From NCBI GenBank assembly GCA_903920005.1, contig CAIXKI010000172.1, positions 1 through 34,022 of the forward strand: 34,022 nucleotides of DNA. The letters are read 5' to 3'. The position numbers were made by a program, and so were the translations under genes. Source of the stretch: an uncultured delta proteobacterium (lineage in GTDB: Bacteria > Bdellovibrionota_C > UBA2361 > OMII01). The notes under the pieces are model-generated. The model searched no databases, had not been told where the DNA came from, and saw only the letters and a list, made by a program, of their open reading frames with translations. Of this stretch, positions 22,989 through 30,958 are shown piece by piece. The number at the start of each line of letters is the position of its first letter. The stretch's first letter is position 1.

Positions 22989-23270
22989 GCGATTGATGAG
23001 TTGTTCAAAGTCAGTCGAGGTCAGTTGCCTCTTCAATCTCCAGTCCCGGCTAAAAGCAGGGATGATTTGAGGACACGCTCGCGCTTAAAAGAGCTACAGT
23101 GAGGGCCATTCGGGTTCTCGCCGAGGGCCGTGTAAACTGGTGAGGTGGTTGAGTCGAGAGAGTGCTCTTGCGACTCGCGCCTTATTCGTTGGAAGTTGCC
23201 TGAACGTTTGCTGGATGCCCCATGGCATGAGTAGGCTGAATGTCAGCTTCCCTTTGGGAGAAAAGAGGAA
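22989..23270. other. Non-coding stretch before the acyltransferase-like gene
   Basis: No supported gene. Two GTCAGT hexamers occur one helical turn apart around 23010-23027, which might bind a dimeric regulator, but this is weak. Plus-strand frames here (for example 23140-23337) lack family features. Confidence 0.3.
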
Positions 23271-24365
23271 TTGGTATTTCACCATGATGGCCGACGACCG
23301 GCCGAACCTGCTAAATCACTTTTTTCGGTCAACATAGTCCAGCCAGGATCCAGCATTGAATCAGCTGAGGCCGCGGCCACGGAGCAGTACTCTGTGATGC
23401 CGGCTTCCGCCGAATCACCCTTCCGTGCGATGACGTTCTCTACGGCAATGCAGGAAGTTAGGGATGGGAGTCCACGGCCCGTCAAAGTAACCGAGCGCCG
23501 ACCTCTAAGCCCTGACGCCGTATTCTTTAGTTCGTTAGAAGGGGAGAGAGCGACTCGCCGGATTGAGCGACCGATCGGGATAAAAGGAGAGGGGCCGGCC
23601 ATATCCTTTAATTCAACCAGCCTTCGTTCATTGATCGGTGACAATCGAGAGAAGGCGATAGCCTTATTGGATCGCTATTATGACATATATAGCGCGTCGT
23701 TCCCGGATCCGGATGAACGGCTACCTTTTGAAACTATTCTTACTCTGATCGAAGATCCTCTAATCTCCATAGATGTTGATATTCTTACTCAGCAACGAGG
23801 AGTTATTGGTGGGTATCAAACGCACGTGGCCGAGATACACGGGGATTTTTATAGCCTCGGTGACTATCTGTGCGTTGATAATCGCTTGAAGGGGATGGGA
23901 ATTGCCCCGCTGGTGTATCGCACCACCATTCAGCAGCGTAGGGATTTGTTCGGCACTATTGCGCACTTCGGTGAGGTCAACGATCCAAGGCTGATGGATG
24001 TGTCTCAGAGGATGGTAGATATTAAGTCGGGGACGGATCCCGATGCTCGACTGCGGTTTTGGACGAGGCAGGGTCGTCAGATGTTGGATATTCCATGGAT
24101 TCAGCCGGCGACCGCTGAGGGACTGTCGACCGTCGATTACATGATGTTGACGGTTCATCATATCGACCACACCAAATCTCTGCGGCTTACAGGAGAGATC
24201 GTACAGAAGGTGTGGGATGCGTATTACCTGCCCCTTGCGGAGGTGGCGCCCGTACATGAAACCAGAAAGGAGATGGAGCGACTCTTGGCTCCATATCAGG
24301 GGAGAGAGATCTCGTTGCTTCCTCTTACGTCTCCGCGGTCATTTATGGGAAAGGCTCAGGGGTAA
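23271..24365 (+). CDS. GNAT-like acyltransferase with long disordered N-terminus
   Basis: The frame gives 364 residues from a TTG at 23271; ATGs at 23397 and 23430 are alternatives and the true start is unsettled. Residues 1-115 look unstructured and contain PDAVFFSSLEGER (81-93). The catalytic-looking region follows: ISIDVDILTQQRGVIGGYQ, then YLCVDNRLKGMGIAPLVYRT (199-218), which matches the GNAT acyl-CoA loop pattern with LKGMGIA. The C-terminal part (PWIQPATAEGLSTVDYMML) resembles GNAT proteins that pair with nitrilase-type amidases. It is followed 45 bp later by a nitrilase gene; in one nitrilase-superfamily branch these two domains are fused. Substrate unknown. Confidence 0.65.
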   Translation: MVFHHDGRRPAEPAKSLFSVNIVQPGSSIESAEAAATEQYSVMPASAESPFRAMTFSTAMQEVRDGSPRPVKVTERRPLSPDAVFFSSLEGERATRRIERPIGIKGEGPAISFNSTSLRSLIGDNREKAIALLDRYYDIYSASFPDPDERLPFETILTLIEDPLISIDVDILTQQRGVIGGYQTHVAEIHGDFYSLGDYLCVDNRLKGMGIAPLVYRTTIQQRRDLFGTIAHFGEVNDPRLMDVSQRMVDIKSGTDPDARLRFWTRQGRQMLDIPWIQPATAEGLSTVDYMMLTVHHIDHTKSLRLTGEIVQKVWDAYYLPLAEVAPVHETRKEMERLLAPYQGREISLLPLTSPRSFMGKAQG

Positions 24366-24410
24366 CTCTTGTTTTGCTCGACGAGCTTTTTGAGGGGGGG
24401 ATAGAGGTCC

Positions 24411-25283
24411 ATGACTAACTCTAAGCGGCCAGACCGAGAGCGCCTCGCTTCCATTACATGGGGAGTCGCCTCTATTAGTAGAGTCGACGAGTTCTTTCAG
24501 CATTTGCGAACGCTTGTCGAGAATTCAGTGAGGCTGGGAGCGACGATGGTGCTCCTACCAGAACTCTTCGAGACTGAGCTTCTCAAAGCCATGCCAGATG
24601 GGCCAACCGAGCAGGTCGCGGAGAAGCTCGTTCCGTTCGCGGAAGCTATCGATGATGAGTTGCGCGCCCTCGCGCGCGCCCATCAGATCACGATCATTGG
24701 GGGGTCTCACCTCAGGCGAGGTGATGCAGGAGTCGTCAATGTATCGACCATCGCTACTCCGATAGGAGATCTCTATTTTCAGCCAAAGAATTGTCGCACG
24801 CAGTGGGAGATCTCCCCGTGGGGACTTCAGCAGCGGCTTGGCTTGCAAAAGTTCCCGGATCCTCGACTTGGCGTTCTCGTTTGCTATGACTCTGAATTTC
24901 CTGAGGCTGCTCGTGCTCTGGCGGAAGTTGGTACGCAGCTTCTGTGTGTTCCGAGCTACACGGAGAGCCAGCATGGATATCAGAGGGTTCATTGGAGCTG
25001 TCGCGCACGAGCTATTGAGAATGAGATATTTGTCGCGCAGGCTTGCATCGTCGGAGAGATCGAGTGTTTTGGGCTCGGCACGGGATACGGACAAAGCTCC
25101 ATTATAGCACCGAGTAAAGACCCGTTCCCGGCTAACGCTATCCTGGCGGAGAGTCCGCTTAACCGAGAGGGAATAGCCATCGCAGATCTTGATTTTGGGG
25201 CGCTGGCTGAGTGTAGAGCTACCGGAGACGCTCGCCCGTGGAGTGATAGACACCTCGCGCCGTGGACTTTTGAAGGTAGCTAA
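24411..25283 (+). CDS. Nitrilase-superfamily carbon-nitrogen hydrolase (amidase branch)
   Basis: A 290-residue cytosolic amidase-type hydrolase. The Glu-Lys-Cys triad is visible: E51 in LLPELFE, K126 in FQPKNCRTQWE, C158 in VLVCYDSEFPEA, with E133 as the likely auxiliary glutamate. The stretch RARAIENEIFVAQACIVG and the CYDSEFPE wording match the branch whose members carry an N-terminal GNAT domain. Here that domain is supplied by the preceding separate gene. A purine-rich ribosome site (GGGGGGGATAGAGG) precedes the ATG, including a G7 run. Length is normal for a stand-alone nitrilase domain. The amide substrate is unknown. Confidence 0.88.
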   Translation: MTNSKRPDRERLASITWGVASISRVDEFFQHLRTLVENSVRLGATMVLLPELFETELLKAMPDGPTEQVAEKLVPFAEAIDDELRALARAHQITIIGGSHLRRGDAGVVNVSTIATPIGDLYFQPKNCRTQWEISPWGLQQRLGLQKFPDPRLGVLVCYDSEFPEAARALAEVGTQLLCVPSYTESQHGYQRVHWSCRARAIENEIFVAQACIVGEIECFGLGTGYGQSSIIAPSKDPFPANAILAESPLNREGIAIADLDFGALAECRATGDARPWSDRHLAPWTFEGS

Positions 25284-25396
25284 GCGTGTGTAGTGAAAAC
25301 AATCTCTGGCGCGGCCGGCCGCAAATTTCCCAATCGTTCCCCATGCCCGTGGCGAGGTATTCGTCGCGCGTGCGTTCCAAGGAAAGCTAATTCGAT

Positions 25397-26131
25397 ATGG
25401 TCACTATAGCTCAAAAGCTGCTTCCCACCCTCGACCTCGCTTCGGCTTGCGAAGTTAATCTTAACCATGCCGCGGTCGAATGGTTGCGATATCGTGGTAA
25501 TCCTCTTGGGAATCCGCTCCTCGATCCGCGAGAGGCTCAGGAGATGATTGATTGGTTGCATCACACCAAAGAAGTGACATGGTCGTACGGCAGTTACCTT
25601 GAGGATAGGTGCGACTTCTTGAGGGAGAGTTATCTCGACGATACGGGGGGATATATTCACCTGGGAGTCGATGTGAATGTTGCTCCGGGCACTGTCGTGG
25701 CCGCCCCCTTTGATGCCCTTGTCGAGAACGTCTTCGATGATGGCGATACTCCGCAAGGATGGGGCCCGAGGCTTATTTTAAAGCCGTTTGATAGCAGGAT
25801 CCCATATTTGATTTTGGGCCACCTTACTTCCCTGAGTGGTTATCGCGCAGGTGATAAGGTGAGGGCAGGGGACGAGTTGGCGCGGATAGCTCCCGCCCCT
25901 CATAATGGATATTGGTTTCCGCACCTTCATGTGCAACTCCTGTCACGCGCGGCGGTTGAGCCTCATCAAGCCGATATGTACCAAAGCCTTGACGGATATG
26001 GGCATAGACGCGACCTTCCTCTCTTGATGTGGAGCTATCCGGATCCGACATGGCTCGTCGTGCCTGAAACGTCGGCGTTGCTAAGGGATCAAGTCTTTAG
26101 TGGAGAGATGATTGCCGAGATGGAATCATAA
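25397..26131 (+). CDS. M23-family (LytM/gamma-lytic-like) metallopeptidase-domain protein
   Basis: A 244-residue protein with an M23 zinc site: HLGVD (H88, D92) and HLHVQ (H176, H178), with H142 in ILGHLTSL also in place. The fold order (GTVVAAPFDALVE, GDKVRAGDELARI) is the usual lysostaphin-type beta core. No signal peptide is present, so this is not a typical periplasmic peptidoglycan hydrolase; cytosolic or non-lytic use of the fold is suggested by absence of export and by the company of a nitrilase and an acyltransferase. The first ATG is preceded by AAGGA at an over-long 14 nt. It is 113 bp downstream of the nitrilase and co-directional. Confidence 0.82.
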   Translation: MVTIAQKLLPTLDLASACEVNLNHAAVEWLRYRGNPLGNPLLDPREAQEMIDWLHHTKEVTWSYGSYLEDRCDFLRESYLDDTGGYIHLGVDVNVAPGTVVAAPFDALVENVFDDGDTPQGWGPRLILKPFDSRIPYLILGHLTSLSGYRAGDKVRAGDELARIAPAPHNGYWFPHLHVQLLSRAAVEPHQADMYQSLDGYGHRRDLPLLMWSYPDPTWLVVPETSALLRDQVFSGEMIAEMES

Positions 26132-26297
26132 CGCTTGGGTTTTGATGTGATGGTGCGGGCGCAAGAGTCCTGCTGTCCTCATAGTGGTTTTTTTCGAAAA
26201 GATAAAATATTCGGCTGAAATTTGCGTAGCGCGCCCACGCGTCTATGATGCACGGCGAGCGTCGCAAAAAACTTAATAGGGGTAGTGTGAAGAGATC

Positions 26298-26341
26298 CGT
26301 CTCTCATCGTTTTGGGAATAGTCCCGAAAGGATGAGAGGCG
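26298..26341 (+). ncRNA. Long imperfect hairpin in intergenic DNA
   Basis: CTCTCATC (26301-26308) pairs with GATGAGAG (26331-26338). After one G/G mismatch the stem continues with TTTT against GAAA and GGGA/TCCC around an ATAG tetraloop, and three more pairs (one G-T wobble) can be added outside. This gives roughly 19 pairs. It is the first of three hairpins in the 404-bp gene-free interval 26132-26535, and no known RNA family is recognised. Confidence 0.5.
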
Positions 26342-26422
26342 CGAGAAAGGAAAGCGGTTGCGTACGTTAGAGGATCTTCCTCGAATATATTGATTGCCGC
26401 GTTCTATCGATTACGTATGAGT

Positions 26423-26473
26423 CTACTGACCTCCCTGGGCGGCACGTGAAGTGCCCTCCGTGGAGTTCAGTAG
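26423..26473 (+). ncRNA. Three-tier hairpin in the leader of the 26536 gene
   Basis: CTACTGA (26423-26429) pairs with TCAGTAG (26467-26473). After one mismatch CTCC pairs with GGAG (26431-26434, 26462-26465), then after a symmetric 6x6 internal loop GGCAC pairs with GTGCC (26441-26445, 26451-26455). Coding frames across this structure are unlikely. Candidate structured leader or cis-regulatory RNA. Confidence 0.5.
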
Positions 26474-26507
26474 CGCTGTGCTGGTGGACCCTATGTTCGA
26501 CCCTTAC

Positions 26508-26520
26508 GGGACAAAGTCCC
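26508..26520 (+). promoter_or_regulatory. Small hairpin abutting the Shine-Dalgarno
   Basis: GGGAC-AAA-GTCCC ends exactly where AAGGAG (26521-26526) begins. A stem flush with the ribosome site can stand ready to modulate access. It is the third hairpin of the same leader. Confidence 0.45.
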
Positions 26521-26535
26521 AAGGAGTTAGTTACA

Positions 26536-26994
26536 ATGGATAGTTACATTAAAGCTCTTGATCTTGAGAGTGCTTTGGTTTCGGTCGGTTGCATGATGGC
26601 CCTCGTGTGCATTGCCCAGGCGATCGTCACGCGGGCTTTTTACAAGCTTGAGTTGAAGTTCGCGACAAAAGACCATCCCCTGAAAAAGCCTTCGTATGGG
26701 CACTTGGTGTGGTTTGGTGCAATGTTTATGGTGTTGGGGGCCGCCCCCTACATCGCCAAGGTGCGAGACATTGATCGAACCCCTAAGGAAGTTATCCAGG
26801 GGGAGATTGTCGAGGTCGACACTGTAGCGGGTGAAGCGCTGTTGAGGATTTCAACGGCGAACAATAGGTTGATTAAGGTGGTTCGACCTAAATCATCTTC
26901 CTGGCCCACGACGGTTGGTCCGGTCCAGGTAGAGTTGTTTCACCATGCGGGGCAAGAGTTTGTCAGCCAGGTCAAAAGCCAGCCTGAAACGTAA
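26536..26994 (+). CDS. Hypothetical two-span membrane protein
   Basis: A 152-residue protein from the ATG at 26536, which has AAGGAG 9 nt upstream; the longer frame from 26446 would run through leader hairpins and is not favoured. Hydrophobic helices at about 12-34 and 57-74 are followed by a soluble C-terminal domain of about 75 residues with beta-strand pattern (VIQGEIVEVDTVAGEALLRI, NNRLIKVVRP, VGPVQVELFHHAGQEFV), which could be an OB- or SH3-like barrel. The family is not recognised. The elaborate structured leader suggests post-transcriptional control. Confidence 0.62.
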   Translation: MDSYIKALDLESALVSVGCMMALVCIAQAIVTRAFYKLELKFATKDHPLKKPSYGHLVWFGAMFMVLGAAPYIAKVRDIDRTPKEVIQGEIVEVDTVAGEALLRISTANNRLIKVVRPKSSSWPTTVGPVQVELFHHAGQEFVSQVKSQPET

Positions 26995-27173
26995 AGCATT
27001 TTGAACCCCCTGCCTCACACGCAAGGAGTTCGTGATTGTGAATAGCGCCTAAGCTTTTTTCACACTCGGGATTTGCTTATCGATAGAGCGGCGACGAAGG
27101 TTCTTTACCTCCTTTCTCGCCCTCTATCTTCCACACCTATGCCCTTCGTTGCCGAGACGGCTAATCTTAATGG

Positions 27174-27548
27174 CTAAGAGCGGTAGCGTTGAATCTCTAC
27201 GCCAACCCATTCAACGCCTGGAAGGATGAACTTTTCGATGGTGATATGAACACCGATCGCTAATGAGAAATCTTCAAGGAGTTGATCGGCGAACGCCTCC
27301 GCAAGTTCCTCTACTAATACCCATGGTTTCGCGGCCCCTATCTCTCGGACCTGCTGACATACGGTAGCGTAATTAATAGTTTGGGAGAGGTCTCCGGTCC
27401 TGGCCGCCTTTTGAGTATTGGTCTCAAGTTTTACGGAAACGAGGAGGCGTTGAGGAAAGGCGCGCTCCTCCTCTGAGCATCCAATCCGGCAGAAGGTCTC
27501 AATCTTGTGAGCGAGTACGAAATCGGTCATGAGGCGTTCATGCCTCAA
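27174..27548 (-). CDS. folB: Dihydroneopterin aldolase
   Basis: Cleaves 7,8-dihydroneopterin to 6-hydroxymethyl-dihydropterin and glycolaldehyde in folate synthesis. The family layout is present: IGCSEEERAFPQRLLVSVKLE (22-42) with the conserved glutamate, TINYATV with Y60, LVEELAEAFA with E80, and ITIEKFILPG with the lysine. The reading frame opens at a TTG (27548) that has AGAGG 4 nt upstream; an ATG six codons later (27530) gives a more usual 118-residue length but lacks a good site, so the TTG start is possible. No other folate gene is adjacent. It lies 67 bp downstream of the FkbM-like gene in the same direction. Confidence 0.85.
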   Translation of the reverse strand: MRHERLMTDFVLAHKIETFCRIGCSEEERAFPQRLLVSVKLETNTQKAARTGDLSQTINYATVCQQVREIGAAKPWVLVEELAEAFADQLLEDFSLAIGVHITIEKFILPGVEWVGVEIQRYRS

Positions 27549-27615
27549 AACGCCTCTTCTGTCATCCTTTTTGGTTCAGATGAAAGGAATGGCAGTCTGA
27601 CTTTGCTTCCTCACA

Positions 27616-28662
27616 TTAGGGGAGGGGCGGTCTGAAAGCGCCCGTGCCTGTGAGCTGAAGAGTGCCCGCTGGCATGTCGGGTGAGAATGGGCTTTCAAGA
27701 GGCACGCTCGATGTGACTGGATTGTTCACTACGAGGACCTCTACCTGGTCAGCGAGCCGAGTTGTCGCACGGCCGTTAGGCGGCGCGTGGGGCTCCATGA
27801 CGAGTGAGTATTCAACGGGACCTGGCATGAGGCACGCGAGTCGGTACGCAAGCTCATGTAGCTCAGGAATCGTCTTTGACAGAGCGATCATATGCGTGGC
27901 TCTGTGAGGATAGTTCGCGACAATTCGGAGGAACTGTTTCACGTCTCTATCTGTTACGGGAGTGAAGCAAAACGGTCGATGAATGAAACCCACATCGAAG
28001 AGCACGTGAGTCTTCAAAAGGTGGGAGAGAGTTTGAAGTGACTCTTTTTTGTTGGAATGGATCTCAAAGCTCACGACGCTGGGAGTTGTTGTTAGGAACG
28101 TTTCGAGTTCAGGGAGCGCTGTATCCGAGGTGAGTTTAATGAATGCACTCTCGACGCCAGCATCTCTTAAGAAATCGCAAAGGGACGTCGGTTGTGGCTT
28201 GTACTCCACGTGAGATTCCGCCCCGTTTAGAGTGATATTAAATGGAATGAGATCCGCGGTTTCAGCCGACTCAAGGCAGTACGCCTTTCCCTTGAAGCCA
28301 AGCGTGCGAAAGAAATTGCCGTAACGAATCCCCATCTGTCCACAGCGTGCTTCGGTGTCGATAAAGGTCGGCTTTATGCCATTTTCAATTAAGTGATGGA
28401 GGATAAGGTAGATTCCATACCGAGCGTCGGTGACCGTCGTGATGGTCGCGGGGGGTACTGCAGACGGCTGTTTGTTTTGGTCCGCTTTTGAGGCGTAATC
28501 GGGATCGACCTGTGATGCTCTGTGTGTGGTCGCGATACAACCGCGGTAGAGTTTGTCGCTTGTACGCATGAAGGCGCGACAATCGCCAAGGTTTACCGAG
28601 TCGACACCGCCATCAGGATATTTCGGCGGAAGACAGTTGCGCGAGGAGGCAGTTGCATTCAT
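27616..28662 (-). CDS. FkbM-like SAM methyltransferase with altered glycine loop
   Basis: A 348-residue protein. Residues 1-75 are unrecognised and possibly flexible. The Rossmann core follows the FkbM pattern: FIDTEARCGQMGIRYGNFF (100-118) in place of the usual D-V-G-A-N-x-G loop, then AYCLESAE (127-134) as the acidic motif II and FNITLNGAE (141-149) as the conserved N-x-x-L-N. In motif I the family's G-A-N is replaced by E-A-R, leaving only the downstream G108 and G111, so SAM binding may be weakened. Downstream parts (VSFEIHSNKKES, LFDVGFIH) keep the fold rhythm. The last 80 residues are unlike methyltransferases. Possible sugar or lipid O-methyltransferase, or an inactive relative. Confidence 0.6.
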   Translation of the reverse strand: MNATASSRNCLPPKYPDGGVDSVNLGDCRAFMRTSDKLYRGCIATTHRASQVDPDYASKADQNKQPSAVPPATITTVTDARYGIYLILHHLIENGIKPTFIDTEARCGQMGIRYGNFFRTLGFKGKAYCLESAETADLIPFNITLNGAESHVEYKPQPTSLCDFLRDAGVESAFIKLTSDTALPELETFLTTTPSVVSFEIHSNKKESLQTLSHLLKTHVLFDVGFIHRPFCFTPVTDRDVKQFLRIVANYPHRATHMIALSKTIPELHELAYRLACLMPGPVEYSLVMEPHAPPNGRATTRLADQVEVLVVNNPVTSSVPLESPFSPDMPAGTLQLTGTGAFRPPLP

Positions 28663-28796
28663 GTGGAGGGTCCCAAGGGTGCTTTTTCTTAAACACTTCT
28701 CATCCCTATGATCGATGCGCGCGGATGTGCCTTTGCTTCAACTTTGTAACGCCTTGATTATACTGTCTTTGTAGGCTGTTTTTGGCGATCCGAAGG

Positions 28797-29852
28797 CTAT
28801 TCTTGGGGCGAGAGTCCCTTGATGTGGTGCCACATATCGAGTGGAACGTCCGGAAAGAGTCCCCGCTCGCCGTGGCGGAGGTGCTCCAGCTCCTGCAGGG
28901 CGTTTAAGACACGGGAGCCGGTTGCGGGCAGGAGAGAGAGTAGCTCACAGGTGTGGAGGAATCTGTCTGCGACGTCAATGCCGCTCTGGAACGCTTTGTT
29001 GAGGTGAACCGCAAGATCGAATTCCCTGAAAGTTACCTCTTCCGGGATCCCGATGATCGACCAATTCTCATTGTTGCAAGCGCCTTCGGCATAAAGGCGG
29101 ATCATTTTTAAAAGAGATTGGCCGTGGAGACTTGGCTTGCGGTGAAGAGTGCCGCCTCGATACCGTGAGGGCCTAATCGTTTGACCGAGTGTATCAAGGA
29201 CACCAAGGAGAGACGAATAAAGGATATCGTCAATCAGAACTACTTCATTAATCGTCAGGTCCCGAGAGTTGAGGTAGCCGTCGAGCGCTCGAATGAGCTC
29301 TACTCTCGCGCCCAGTTCGAAATCCCGGGCCATAATCTTCCGAGCAATCTCATCGTCTGCTGGTAATCGGTGGTGCCCTCGTCGAACGAGGTCGATGTCT
29401 CTCGGTTCTCGGCGCTCTCGTAAGCCGAGCGTTACAACGAGTTCCTCGCGAGCAGCTCCCCCCTTTATTCCATAGCCATGGGGGATCTCGATTGAGCGGG
29501 GGGCTCTCACGGGAATGATGAGATAGTCTTCCTCCGTCGCTACCTCAATCGCACAGAGGTCTCGGACGAATTCAAGCGCTTGCTGTGCTATGTGTCGCGC
29601 GTTGTGGCTTTGGATGAGCGCTTTCGCAAGATCCTGCGCGTGAGCTTGCTCAGGAGAGAGTTTCCGCTCAGGCAGGAGCGCTCGTTGCGAGGTGCTGAGA
29701 ATAGACCCTTGAATCCACACCTCTCTACGGTCACACAGATTTGGCTGCGGGCGCAATGCTGGTTTGAACGACAAAAACAGAGATTCCGAGGACTGAGAGA
29801 GGGTGCTAAGATCTCCCAACATCAACCGTAAAAGAGGCTTTTCATGATACAT
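28797..29852 (-). CDS. Nucleotidyltransferase-like (poly(A) polymerase head-type) protein
   Basis: A 351-residue protein. IKGGAAREELV (129-139) followed by PRDIDLVRRG (150-159) matches the signature of the nucleotidyltransferase fold used by poly(A) polymerase/CCA-adding enzymes (G-G-x-x-R and, after a short helix, D-x-D). The two aspartates D152 and D154 are present; the third catalytic acid is not obvious. The usual long C-terminal RNA-binding domain is absent, and the C-terminus (ALQELEHLRHGERG) is helical. The ATG at 29852 overlaps the start of the divergent gene by nine bases. It could be a nucleotidyltransferase acting on RNA or a small molecule, or a fold relative. Confidence 0.55.
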   Translation of the reverse strand: MYHEKPLLRLMLGDLSTLSQSSESLFLSFKPALRPQPNLCDRREVWIQGSILSTSQRALLPERKLSPEQAHAQDLAKALIQSHNARHIAQQALEFVRDLCAIEVATEEDYLIIPVRAPRSIEIPHGYGIKGGAAREELVVTLGLRERREPRDIDLVRRGHHRLPADDEIARKIMARDFELGARVELIRALDGYLNSRDLTINEVVLIDDILYSSLLGVLDTLGQTIRPSRYRGGTLHRKPSLHGQSLLKMIRLYAEGACNNENWSIIGIPEEVTFREFDLAVHLNKAFQSGIDVADRFLHTCELLSLLPATGSRVLNALQELEHLRHGERGLFPDVPLDMWHHIKGLSPQE

Positions 29853-30482
29853 GTCTTTCGTTGTCTCGCTGTGAAAGCCGTTCTTCTTGTTTTTGCTTTA
29901 TCGACGACGCCAGGTATCGCGTTCGGACAATCGGGGTGTACGCCACTCGGTACGGATATTCCGGTCGGCTCCGCCCTCGCGAGCGCGAGTTTCTTCGCCA
30001 ATCTTCGCAACGCGAGTAACTCAATCAATTACCTCATGGATCGGCTCATCGCTAAGTCAGAGGTTCAGGCTCAGAAGATCTCTTTGGACCAGAAAGCCTG
30101 CGCACGGGCATGCTCAAATCCAGTGGTTGCGGTCGTTTTTACATCTACTCCTAACATGACCTTGGATGGCTACGATGAAGCATCCTCCTGTCAAAAATTT
30201 TACGAGGCAACCAAAGCAACTCCAATCGTATACGCAAATCGTGCATTTGATTCTCAGGGTGACGCTGAGGGATGGTATGAGGATCTTACGCAAGGGGACG
30301 GCGTCGATGGCGAGGACCTGTATGAAAAATGTCCCGGTAAATGTAGCCCCGCGTACTCTTCCGTCATCTATAAGCGCGAGGAAAAGTTCCTTGTCTCCAC
30401 CTCTATTGTTTGTGGGCATGCCCGCGATAAAGACGATAATCAGTATCGCTTGAACGCGGCTTTGCGCTGGGTCTGTGGATAG
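29844..30482 (+). CDS. Secreted cysteine-rich protein of unknown function
   Basis: A 212-residue protein with a signal peptide (residues 1 to about 28; hydrophobic core AVLLVFALSTTPGIAFG) and a mature part carrying eight cysteines (SGC, ACARAC, SSC, EKCPGKC, IVC, WVC), an even number suited to disulfides outside the cytoplasm. GAGG lies 6 nt before the ATG. The mature domain includes NPVVAVVFTSTP and KFLVSTSIVCGHA strands, suggesting a globular beta-containing fold. No family is recognised. Its start codon overlaps that of the divergent nucleotidyltransferase-like gene, so the two leaders and promoters must lie inside each other's coding regions. Confidence 0.72.
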   Translation: MIHVFRCLAVKAVLLVFALSTTPGIAFGQSGCTPLGTDIPVGSALASASFFANLRNASNSINYLMDRLIAKSEVQAQKISLDQKACARACSNPVVAVVFTSTPNMTLDGYDEASSCQKFYEATKATPIVYANRAFDSQGDAEGWYEDLTQGDGVDGEDLYEKCPGKCSPAYSSVIYKREEKFLVSTSIVCGHARDKDDNQYRLNAALRWVCG

Positions 30483-30491
30483 CTGTAGGCG

Positions 30492-30872
30492 CTACGCCGC
30501 GTCGTTCGGTCGATTGTTTTTAGGCGAATGAAGGTACATAGAGCGAGTCTGATATCTCCGCAGCATGGTGGGAGCGTTTTGCTCAAGAAGTGCAAGAGCC
30601 TTTTCTCCCGAGCATGACAATCCTGCCAGGAGGGGTTTTATCTTGAGAAGTTGCGACGCGTCCCCTAGGGACAAGGCCTGTCCGTTGTTGAGGCGCTCGA
30701 TGAGGTGAGGAATGTGTTCACCCAATGCTGTCGGATTCGCTTGCAGCGCCCGAGTGGCTGCGCGCCCGATCTCCTCTGACTGAGGGCGGGCGATGAGAAA
30801 ATTACAGCGACCATTTCGCGTCGGTTCTAATCGAAGCATTTCGTGGTGTTGGGTCTGTGCCATAGTACCCAT
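30492..30872 (-). CDS. Hypothetical helical protein
   Basis: A 126-residue version from the ATG at 30872 (a GTG at 30929 would give 145; an ATG at 30863 a slightly shorter form; none has a Shine-Dalgarno). The product is predominantly helical with repeated short helices (EEIGRAATRALQANP, LGEHIPHLIERLNNG, DASQLLKIKPLLAG, EKALALLEQNAPTMLRRYQ), which could be a small HEAT-like or four-helix array. No family, signal peptide or membrane span is seen. It lies 9 bp from the end of the converging secreted-protein gene and 86 bp downstream of adenine deaminase, possibly cotranscribed with it. Confidence 0.5.
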   Translation of the reverse strand: MGTMAQTQHHEMLRLEPTRNGRCNFLIARPQSEEIGRAATRALQANPTALGEHIPHLIERLNNGQALSLGDASQLLKIKPLLAGLSCSGEKALALLEQNAPTMLRRYQTRSMYLHSPKNNRPNDAA

Positions 30873-30958
30873 GATACCAGTAGGGGAGAGGTACTCAATT
30901 GAGCCCAAAAGTCTCAATAGGTAGGCCACTTGGAGGGCAGATATGGGAGTATTCTCGG

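Noticed and set aside
23760-24257. A 165-residue minus-strand open frame
   Set aside because: Antisense to the GNAT-like gene and without family features.
24555-25253. A 232-residue minus-strand open frame
   Set aside because: Antisense to the nitrilase, whose catalytic residues are clear on the plus strand.
28797-29852. N-terminal likeness of LLRLMLGDL to the photolyase opening ILRLIMGDQL
   Set aside because: The similarity stops after about ten residues and the downstream motifs are those of a nucleotidyltransferase; treated as chance.
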